Assembly: GCA_937915285.1 (NCBI GenBank)
Contig: CALDNG010000405.1
Location: 1 to 20,360 of the forward strand
Direction of reading: 5' to 3'
Length of the DNA: 20,360 nucleotides
From: an uncultured Desulfomonile sp.
Lineage (GTDB): Bacteria; Desulfobacterota; Desulfomonilia; Desulfomonilales; Desulfomonilaceae
Part shown: positions 14,917 through 20,360 of the stretch, in pieces
Numbering within the stretch: the first letter of the stretch is position 1
Layout of the letters: each line of letters starts with the position of its first letter
Position numbers and translations under genes: made by a program
The notes under the pieces: model-generated
What the model was told of the DNA's origin: nothing
Seen by the model: the letters and a program-made list of their open reading frames with translations, nothing else
Database searches by the model: none

Positions 14917-15266
14917 TTCCTGATCAGTATCATCTTCTGTGGGATCGGATAAAAGGAACTTACATTTCGGTGAGTCCTGAATCCGCAGGCCTCCCTCTGT
15001 ATCAGCAACCAGTCAAGGGCATGCTGCGCACTGTTTACCGTGGAATTGTATTTTCTGATTGAATCATTTATCATTTCTATATGCTCGTCGCACAGATCAC
15101 CAGAAGAACCGTTCCTGAAGGTGTCCATCAATGCAAAAACCTCCATGCGCGCCTGAACGGCCTTCTCAATCAACCGCTCAAGGGCTGCGCCGGAATTGCC
15201 AAGCCCCTCCGCCATCTCCTTGACCAAATCTATTTCCATGCCGCCTGTGTCACGGCATATTCCCAT
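14913..15266 (-). CDS. Small helical protein coupled to the thioredoxin-like gene
   Basis: 117 residues from the ATG at 15266, which has GGGAGG six bases upstream. It is mostly amphipathic helix (about 10-95) without signal peptide, with Cys at 4, in GDLCDEH and in REACGF. It is soluble and cytoplasmic by appearance. No family is recognised. Its stop codon overlaps the start of the exported thioredoxin-like gene (ATGA), so they are coexpressed. The Cys residues make a redox partnership conceivable, but nothing shows it. The upstream region (15267-15397) is AT-rich and shared with the divergent gene at 15527. Confidence 0.75.
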   Translation of the reverse strand: MGICRDTGGMEIDLVKEMAEGLGNSGAALERLIEKAVQARMEVFALMDTFRNGSSGDLCDEHIEMINDSIRKYNSTVNSAQHALDWLLIQREACGFRTHRNVSSFYPIPQKMILIRK

Positions 15267-15397
15267 TTCAAACCTCCCAAAATATTAGTGTAGTGTATTT
15301 CTGGTCAATTCAAACACCATGCATTCATGTCCCGTTATTGTTTTATTGATTAAAGATAATATAAACAGATTTATGGTTTTATTAGCTATAAATTTAC

Positions 15398-15426
15398 TTG
15401 ACATTTTAAACGTAACCTACTATGTT
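15398..15426 (+). promoter_or_regulatory. Promoter of the exported duplicated-domain protein
   Basis: TTGACA (15398-15403) and TATGTT (15421-15426) are 17 bases apart. Because the -10 box overlaps the ATG at 15422, that ATG cannot be the start, which supports the ATG at 15527. Confidence 0.65.
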
Positions 15427-15526
15427 TCGAAACACTTTAATACATAGGAAGCTCAATGACCCGGCTGAGCCGGGCGCTGTTAAAGAACAGAGCAAATTCC
15501 TTACCCCCCCAGTGAGGAGGTCTCCC

Positions 15527-16483
15527 ATGTCCGGGAAATGTTCCGTTTTCGGCTCTATCGCCATCGTAGTGGCTGCGCTTTTGATAACATGTATGGTGGA
15601 GCCAGTTCAAGCCTACAGAATTTGCACATTCAAGGGGACGGTTGTTGACAATGGCTGGCGTTCCATGACCGTCAAGTCGAATGGGCAGTGCGCCGAGGTC
15701 AACGTTGGTTGGCGCACCAAATTCGTTCCAAACAGGCGTCCGTGCTTAGGTGAGAATGTGGCAGTGGACTTCATTCTCGAAGATGGATATATGAAGGCGA
15801 CCAAGGTTGTCAGCTTGTCCCCGTTGCCTTCAGCAGCTCAATGTTATCCACCTGCGCCCCCAAGCGGATCGGTGTGCAGGTCGGTCGGAGAGGAGCCTAG
15901 CCCTATAGACTCATGCACTCCGCCCAAGCCGATAGTATCGACACGTCCTCCGGCTCACGTGTCTGATCCTTCGTGGTCGCCGTCCGGGTCATCGACATCA
16001 ACTACGCCCCCTCCCTCGGGTAGAAAACCGGCGGCGCCACGATCAACCGACACTCAGACCAAGCCTCCCGCCAGTGGGTCGGAAGCTGTCTCAACGGGTC
16101 CATCAGCCTCCACGTCCACCGGGACTGCCACAACCCCTCCAAAGAGGCCTGTGGGAAAAACGGCTACTGGTGAAAAGAAAGTGATTGCAAAGACGACGCC
16201 GGTAGAAAGGCCTGCCGCCCCCAAGGAAGACATTAGCGAGACTGCGCCGAAAGAGGAGAAAAGCTCAAAAACACTTACAGGTGAAGTTGTAGCCTCCTCC
16301 CCAAAGAGCTTATCGCTCAGGGTAGCTGACGACAGTGATACTGCCGAGGTGGTGAACATACGGGTCGGGCTCAAGACGAAGTTCATACCATTCAGAAGGC
16401 CTGCAGTTGGAGAGAAGGTGAAGATTGAATACAGGCAGGAAAATGGCGACAAATTCGGATACACAGTGCAGGTAGTTCAATAA
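15527..16483 (+). CDS. Exported protein with two copies of a small beta domain and a Pro/Ser/Thr linker
   Basis: 318 residues from the ATG at 15527, which has GAGGAGG six bases upstream. A signal peptide (residues 1-29, ending PVQA) is followed by domain A (30-97), a low-complexity linker rich in Pro, Ser, Thr and Lys (98-248) and domain B (249-318). A and B are clear duplicates: VGWRTKFVPNRRPCLGENV versus VGLKTKFIPFRRPAVGEKV. Each also begins with a TG-V segment, and the pattern suggests a small OB-like barrel. Domain A has Cys residues; domain B does not. The linker contains several Cys as well. It is probably periplasmic or surface-linked and may bind a ligand or polymer. No family is recognised. 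It has its own promoter and a strong terminator. Confidence 0.85.
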   Translation: MSGKCSVFGSIAIVVAALLITCMVEPVQAYRICTFKGTVVDNGWRSMTVKSNGQCAEVNVGWRTKFVPNRRPCLGENVAVDFILEDGYMKATKVVSLSPLPSAAQCYPPAPPSGSVCRSVGEEPSPIDSCTPPKPIVSTRPPAHVSDPSWSPSGSSTSTTPPPSGRKPAAPRSTDTQTKPPASGSEAVSTGPSASTSTGTATTPPKRPVGKTATGEKKVIAKTTPVERPAAPKEDISETAPKEEKSSKTLTGEVVASSPKSLSLRVADDSDTAEVVNIRVGLKTKFIPFRRPAVGEKVKIEYRQENGDKFGYTVQVVQ

Positions 16484-16527
16484 AACCCTCGATTTCACGA
16501 CCTCCTCTTTCATCGGGGTAGCATCCA

Positions 16528-16563
16528 AAAAAACGCTCCTGAGATTTATCAGGGGCGTTTTTT
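16528..16563. terminator. Bidirectional terminator
   Basis: AAAAAACGCTCCTGA pairs with TCAGGGGCGTTTTTT (one T-G wobble) around a six-base loop. It lies between the convergent genes ending at 16483 and 16606 and can serve both. Confidence 0.93.
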
Positions 16564-16605
16564 AGCTTTGTGAACTAATAATATATCCAGGTTGGATGTT
16601 TAGTA

Positions 16606-17133
16606 TCAGTCATCGACGGGTTTTTTTAGGTCTATTCTCAATTTGCTGAGGAATGAATTGTAAAGAGATTCGAGTTCAGTGGGGTTTTCGGATTGCGTCT
16701 GTTCATAGCCCACAAGGAAGTAATATATTGCCCGGTCAAAAAATAGGGTTGTCCGGTTGTTAAGGGCCACTATTGAACGCACGTCAAAAGGTTGTCCCGC
16801 AAAGTTACTGTCCTGGAAAAAAAGCCAAACGTGCCTTTTGAGCAGAATGAAGACCCGGACCATTTCGGAAAAACTAAGGCCATCCTCGCAACAACGTATC
16901 CCGAGTTTAACATAACGGTCTGCTATCGTTTCCACAGAGGTGCGCTTGTCTATGTTTACGGTGAATTCACTTAAGACTGTGTCGGCCAAATCGCGCAGCA
17001 TTTCCTCTGCAAGTCGGTAATGAGAGAGTATCTCTCTCTTATGTAGGGTGTCCTCCATGAAAAGGTCACGAATTTCAGCGTGAAACCTTTCAATGAATTT
17101 GGCGAATTCCATTTCAAATGTTCTGGCTTCCAT
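16606..17133 (-). CDS. All-helical protein, possibly RsbRD-type sensor domain
   Basis: 175 residues from the ATG at 17133, with AGGAGG five bases upstream. It is soluble and almost entirely helical, with aromatic residues in the second half (FILLKRHVWLFFQDSN, RAIYYFLVGYEQ). The layout, a helical bundle ending with a Phe/Tyr-rich region, resembles the N-terminal domain of RsbR/RsbRD proteins, but this is a fold-level impression, not motif proof. It has one CysCys pair (RCCEDG). It is separated from the downstream gene by the two-way terminator. The upstream His-rich gene ends about 50 bases away and may be cotranscribed. No function is assigned. Confidence 0.7.
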   Translation of the reverse strand: MEARTFEMEFAKFIERFHAEIRDLFMEDTLHKREILSHYRLAEEMLRDLADTVLSEFTVNIDKRTSVETIADRYVKLGIRCCEDGLSFSEMVRVFILLKRHVWLFFQDSNFAGQPFDVRSIVALNNRTTLFFDRAIYYFLVGYEQTQSENPTELESLYNSFLSKLRIDLKKPVDD

Positions 17134-17181
17134 AATTTCCTCCTAAACCAGCGAATTCAATTGCGACACCGTACCGGATAT

Positions 17182-17589
17182 TCAATCGTGCCTGTGTTTG
17201 GGCTTGTCATGAGAATGCTCATGGGTGTGTTCATGTGCATGTTCGTGTGAGTGACAATGCTCATGTGGATGGTCATGACAGCGCTGAGACGCTTCGCCAT
17301 GGCAATGTTCATGCTGGTGAGTGTGGCCATGTGAGTGTCCATGTTGGTCGCAGCAGCAGCCAGAGCCGGTGGCCGAAGCGGGAGTAGCCGTATCGAGTTG
17401 TTCCAAAGCCTTGCGAAATTCGTCGTTGGCCCTGTCGATATGCTCAACGGCATTACGAATCCTGTCTCCTACGAGTGGGAGACCCATTTGATCAAGAGAG
17501 TTGGAAACTTCAAGATAACCTTTTAAATGCTCATAATTGTGGTTAATCCAATGCTCCAGACGAATTCTAGCTTTTTGAGCTTCATCCAT
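17182..17589 (-). CDS. Histidine-rich metal-binding protein
   Basis: 135 residues. The N-terminal half (about 1-68) is a helical domain (RIRLEHWINHNYEHLKGYLE and following) and the C-terminal half is a metal-binding tail with about 22 His and six Cys, including a CCC triplet, in alternating HxH patterns. Such tails bind nickel, zinc or copper and act in storage or delivery. The start is the ATG at 17589, with GGGGG eight to nine bases upstream; that stretch is part of a GGGGTTCCCC palindrome that could hide the ribosome site. Codon repetition in the tail gives a low-complexity CATGWG-like DNA pattern. Nickel handling would fit a CODH-bearing organism, but this is inference. Confidence 0.85.
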   Translation of the reverse strand: MDEAQKARIRLEHWINHNYEHLKGYLEVSNSLDQMGLPLVGDRIRNAVEHIDRANDEFRKALEQLDTATPASATGSGCCCDQHGHSHGHTHQHEHCHGEASQRCHDHPHEHCHSHEHAHEHTHEHSHDKPKHRHD

Positions 17590-17651
17590 TTTGGGGAACC
17601 CCCTGTAATATTTATTGGTTCAACAGGAAACCGGACATCATAAACATGGAA

Positions 17652-18464
17652 TCAGATAGCTCCAGACTTGTTGACATGCACAAGTCTGAAAAAATTACCT
17701 AGCAGTTGCTTGCCTGCCGCAGCCTGTGAGTCTGGTCCGTAAGCCTGGGTCCAGCCTCTTTCAGGATGAAACGCCATACCGTACACAAGGGCGTCCGGTA
17801 TTGTTATCAACTGTATCTCAGATGTGGCGCTTCTTGCAAGATTAGCAAAGGGATGTGGGGCATTTTTGACTTCTTCCGTGTGACTCTCCAGAACTGCGAA
17901 ATTCCCTGGATGAACAACGACCCCCTCAAATATCCTGTCAGACGCAAGTGTCTCAAGGTACACCAGGCCTCTCTCCGCAATGGCTTCAGGAGGATATTCA
18001 TATAGAGTTCTTCCCTCAAAGGCCGGATCAATGAAGTCTACCCTAGCTCCAAAACTCGCAGCCAAAAACTGGTGACCACCACATATGGCAAGAACTGGAA
18101 GGCCTTGAAGTTGAACGGCATTAATCAGCGTCGTGGTGAGAGTTTGTAGCATACGTGCCAAGCTCCCGGTATAGGATCGCCAGGGAGTTCCCTGAGGGCT
18201 TAGCAGCAGGAAATCGCATGACTCGACGGCTCTTTGGATGAGGTCGGTCTGTGTGAAATGAATGTGCTTCAGGCTTATTGGAATTATCGCGCCATCAGGA
18301 GCGCGCAGGCTGAGTTTCTCACAAATATTTGTCTTTAACTCTTGGAAGCGACTTATGTCAGGCGACCCATGTTCAATATCTACCAGCAAACCGCTGAGGG
18401 AAATTGTGCGAGTTTTGTTGAACGAATTTTTCAAGGCAGATGAACCCGGAGTGGAGCCATTCAA
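17652..18464 (-). CDS. Class I glutamine amidotransferase-like protein
   Basis: 270 residues at most. It carries the triad glutamine amidotransferase signature: nucleophile Cys128 in LAICGGHQF, and His233 and Glu235 in FHPERG. These are the class I GATase active-site residues, so it should hydrolyse glutamine to supply ammonia. The partner synthetase is not in the window. Closest in type are GMP-synthase-like or GatD-like stand-alone GATases, unresolved. The start is uncertain: the longest reading begins with TTG at 18464 just after an in-frame stop, with no clear ribosome site, and a hairpin abuts it. A later TTG (for example residue 11 or residue 26) is possible. The 3' end holds a perfect inverted repeat. 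Confidence 0.85.
   Translation of the reverse strand: MNGSTPGSSALKNSFNKTRTISLSGLLVDIEHGSPDISRFQELKTNICEKLSLRAPDGAIIPISLKHIHFTQTDLIQRAVESCDFLLLSPQGTPWRSYTGSLARMLQTLTTTLINAVQLQGLPVLAICGGHQFLAASFGARVDFIDPAFEGRTLYEYPPEAIAERGLVYLETLASDRIFEGVVVHPGNFAVLESHTEEVKNAPHPFANLARSATSEIQLITIPDALVYGMAFHPERGWTQAYGPDSQAAAGKQLLGNFFRLVHVNKSGAI
17663..17688. repeat. Perfect inverted repeat at the 3' end of the amidotransferase gene
   Basis: CAGACTTGT (17663-17671) and ACAAGTCTG (17680-17688) are perfect nine-base arms with an eight-base loop. On the minus strand the T-run precedes rather than follows the stem, so it is not a normal terminator. Confidence 0.5.
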
Positions 18465-18465
18465 A

Positions 18466-18490
18466 ATCCCGGTGATTTAAAATCCGGGAT
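18466..18490 (-). terminator. Weak terminator-like hairpin
   Basis: ATCCCGG and CCGGGAT pair around an 11-base loop, and TTT follows on the minus strand. It lies about 30 bases after the small exported protein gene and abuts the amidotransferase start. Confidence 0.5.
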
Positions 18491-18521
18491 CCTGTGTTTT
18501 CGGGGGAGAGAATCCGGTGGT

Positions 18522-18923
18522 CTAGTTATATCCCCAGGACCCGTAAGGTGCGCCCCAGAATTGGTAAGGGCGTCTGAGGATAACCTTATAGGTGTCTCCA
18601 TCAATAGCTCTGAAAAGTCCCTGTATAGACCAGTCCGGATACAGGAATCCCTCGAATGTGTGGCCATCCTTGCTGCCGAATATGTAATTGCCACGGATCT
18701 TGCCCTGAATGGAGAACTTAGCCTTGCCGAAGAAGTTGCCGCCCTCGACTATGCCGACAATGTCCTCACCGTTCTGATGGGTTATGTTTACGCTGCCTTC
18801 AGCCCCGAAAATGTTGCCTTTGGCATTCCCAACCCACATGCCCCGTATGTCATTTGCACGGGCTTCTCCGATAAGGACTCCAACCAGTAAAACTGAAATA
18901 AATACATAAAGTAGTCTGTTCAT
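18522..18923 (-). CDS. Small exported beta-rich protein, unknown function
   Basis: 133 residues with a clear signal peptide (MNRLLYVFISVLLVGVLIGEARA, about 1-23). The mature part has a repeated pattern of glycine, beta-strand-type segments (GMWVGNAKGNIFGAEGSVNI, IVGIVEGGNFFGKAKFSI, IRGNYIFGSKDGHTFEGF), suggesting a small beta barrel or lipocalin-like sheet. It ends with an aromatic GAPYGSWGYN tail. No Cys and no family is recognised. It is probably periplasmic or outer-membrane-associated. It is on the minus strand next to the amidotransferase, with a hairpin between. Confidence 0.8.
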   Translation of the reverse strand: MNRLLYVFISVLLVGVLIGEARANDIRGMWVGNAKGNIFGAEGSVNITHQNGEDIVGIVEGGNFFGKAKFSIQGKIRGNYIFGSKDGHTFEGFLYPDWSIQGLFRAIDGDTYKVILRRPYQFWGAPYGSWGYN

Positions 18924-19419
18924 CTTATTGATACCTTGGTCACATAATATAACATAACTGCTGCTAAAAGTGTAGATGTTCAGTTCTTAAAATGTCACGT
19001 CACCTTCAATGGGGTCTTGAAAGACAGGCCGCGCTGCGCCATGGTTTTGATACCGAGTCCCAGGTCCTGATAATTCAAACATGCAGAATGTTTTGTCAGG
19101 TTCAGATGATTTTCGGAGAGCGCCGGTCAAGGTCCAGTCTGCGCTGCTCAGGATCAACTTAAGGTTGGGGCCTTTCTGATACTGCCTGCGCTCGAGTCAT
19201 TAAATAGCGGCTTACGAGCTTTTGAATTTGCAAGGAATTATGACCGGAGCGTGAACGTACGACAGCTACTGCAAGCGAGTTGTCCGGACTGAAGAATGCC
19301 CATGGACAAATGCCCTGTCCATCGAATGTTGACATTCTTTTTGGCTTATGTCAAAAATGACAGAAGCTAATCAGTTCGAATTTTAAGATGTTTTGTGACT
19401 CTATCTCTGCGGGGGTCTC
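18924..19419 (+). promoter_or_regulatory. Region upstream of fdhA
   Basis: About 495 bases with no convincing ORF or RNA gene. The last 130 bases hold a cluster of repeats: a hairpin (19302-19322), the palindrome GAATGTTGACATTC (19324-19337) and TGTCA/TGACA (19349-19362). A TTGACA at 19329 has no good -10 partner at normal spacing, and I see no clear sigma-54 element. The repeats probably mark regulator binding ahead of fdhA. Confidence 0.45.
19302..19362. repeat. Cluster of inverted repeats upstream of fdhA
   Basis: ATGGACA/TGTCCAT flank AATGCCC (19302-19322), and AATGCCC also occurs directly at 19295-19301. GAATGT/ACATTC (19324-19337) and TGTCA/TGACA (19349-19362) follow. TGACA is shared by the last two elements. 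Confidence 0.55.
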
Positions 19420-20360
19420 ATGAATTATCAATTCGTCCGAACAACCTGCCCTTACTGCGGTTGCGGTTGTGAAATGCTTCTCGAAGTTCTGGATGGAAAA
19501 CTAGTGGGTACCTACCCTTCCAAGAGCGGTCCCATGAACTATGGAAAGCTTTGCATAAAAGGATGGAATGCCCACGAGTTCGTTCACAGCTCTGATCGTC
19601 TGACCAGTCCACTCATACGCAAGAATGGTTCTTTGAAGAAAGTTTCGTGGGAAGAGGCTTTTGATTACACCTCTAGCCGGCTAGCTGAAATACGTGATAC
19701 CCATGGGGGTGACAGTCTGTCATTTCTCACGTCCGCCCGTTGTACTAATGAAGAGAGTTATCTCATGCAAAAACTTTGCAGAGCGGGGTTTGGTGTCAAC
19801 CACATTGATCACTGCGCCCGTCTCTGACACGCCCCGACGGTGGCAGGTCTTGCCGCCGCTTTTGGGAGTGGAGCCATGACTAATTCGATTCCGGAGATTG
19901 AGGACGCTGACTGCATTTTTCTGATCGGGTCGAACACCACGGAAGCTCACCCGCTAGTCGCACACCGCGTCTTCCGTGGAAAGCTCAAGGGGGCCAAACT
20001 TATTGTAATTGACCCTCGAAAAATTCAGCTCACCCTACAGGCCGACATACATTTACGGATTAACTTTGGAACCGATGTGGCTTTTATTAACGGTCTGCTT
20101 AAAGCCATTATTGATAATAACTGGCATAATCAGGGTTTTATCAGCGAGAGGACAGAAGGCTTTGACCAACTAAAACAACACCTTGGCAACTACACCCTGG
20201 AAGAGGCCTCAAGAATATCCGGAATATCGGTTGAGGACATTTTAAGAGTGGCAAGGATATACGCCACATCCGAAAAGTCCACCATACTCTACACGCTAGG
20301 GATAACCGAACATTCCCATGGAGTGGATAATGTCAAATCGCTAGCCAATCTCGCCATGCT
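19420..20360 (+). CDS. fdhA: Selenocysteine formate dehydrogenase, catalytic subunit (partial)
   Basis: Oxidises formate to CO2 with a molybdenum- or tungsten-bis-pterin cofactor. The 3' end lies beyond the window; 313 codons are seen. The N-terminus shows the 4Fe-4S ligands in CPYCGCGC (Cys10, 13, 17) and GKLCIKGWN (Cys45). The UGA at 19825-19827 falls at codon 136, in HCARL-U-HAPTVAGL, exactly where the family has its Sec. Reading continues without interruption. The stem after it is a classic SECIS. The start ATG at 19420 has GGGGGT upstream. No Tat signal is present, so the enzyme is cytoplasmic. It probably supplies or consumes formate for the folate pathway that FolD belongs to; the partner subunits lie outside. 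A call ending at 19827 would be an error. Confidence 0.97.
19838..19858 (+). promoter_or_regulatory. SECIS element of fdhA
   Basis: CGGTGGCA (19838-19845) pairs with TGCCGCCG (19851-19858), with one wobble, around the loop GGTCT. The loop is the same as that of the Escherichia coli fdhF SECIS as I recall it, and lies 18 bases after the UGA, inside the usual range for SelB. Confidence 0.92.

Noticed and set aside
19420..19827. Short ORF ending at a UGA
   Set aside because: The UGA is the Sec codon of formate dehydrogenase, followed by a SECIS and continuous reading.
1..20360. CRISPR arrays, insertion sequences, prophage, tRNA and rRNA
   Set aside because: No regular direct repeats, transposase or integrase motifs, or cloverleaf or rRNA-like sequence seen by eye. 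A tRNAscan or Infernal run would be the decisive check.

Overview
The window most resembles the chromosome of an anaerobic, strictly respiring or syntrophic bacterium of the former Deltaproteobacteria (Desulfobacterota; a sulfate reducer or syntroph). This is an inference from gene content, not from a database match. It rests on a selenocysteine formate dehydrogenase, a second selenoprotein of the HesB/IscA type, a CooC-type nickel ATPase beside FolD and a DUF3786 protein, and two divergent CoA ligases. I see no insertion sequence, prophage, CRISPR array, rRNA or tRNA.

Layout. Bases 1-1030 hold ribF (+) and a two-way terminator. Bases 1038-5270 are all on the minus strand, read from the right: serA, a DUF3786 protein, a cooC-like gene and folD. 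They share a one-carbon/CO dehydrogenase theme. Bases 5271-6148 are mostly non-coding apart from a small tail-anchored minus-strand ORF. Bases 6149-9567 are plus-strand genes: a helical hypothetical, coaE, a membrane-anchored zinc-ribbon protein, a cupin protein with a C-terminal helical region, and a class I methyltransferase. A small secreted protein and an acyl-CoA synthetase follow on the minus strand. A roughly 550-base control region then separates the synthetase from a divergent PaaK-like gene (+).

Bases 13614-15266 (minus) hold a HesB-like selenoprotein with an FmdB-type zinc-ribbon protein, then an overlapping pair: a small helical protein and an exported thioredoxin-like protein. 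Bases 15527-18923 hold an exported protein with a duplicated domain (+), followed on the minus strand by an all-helical protein, a His-rich metal-binding protein, a class I glutamine amidotransferase and a small exported protein. The window ends inside fdhA (+), whose in-frame UGA is followed by a clear SECIS hairpin.

How the genes work together. FolD, CooC and formate dehydrogenase fit a Wood-Ljungdahl (acetyl-CoA) pathway used forwards or in reverse. The two CoA ligases would feed organic acids into beta-oxidation or aromatic degradation. Both UGA-containing genes require SelA/B/C/D elsewhere in the genome. The HesB-like gene appears in two pieces if UGA is read as stop, so automated calls probably truncate it. 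I found no large unknown system; the best candidates for new biology are the selenoprotein-FmdB pair, the PaaK paralogue with an altered ATP loop, and the control region between the CoA ligases.
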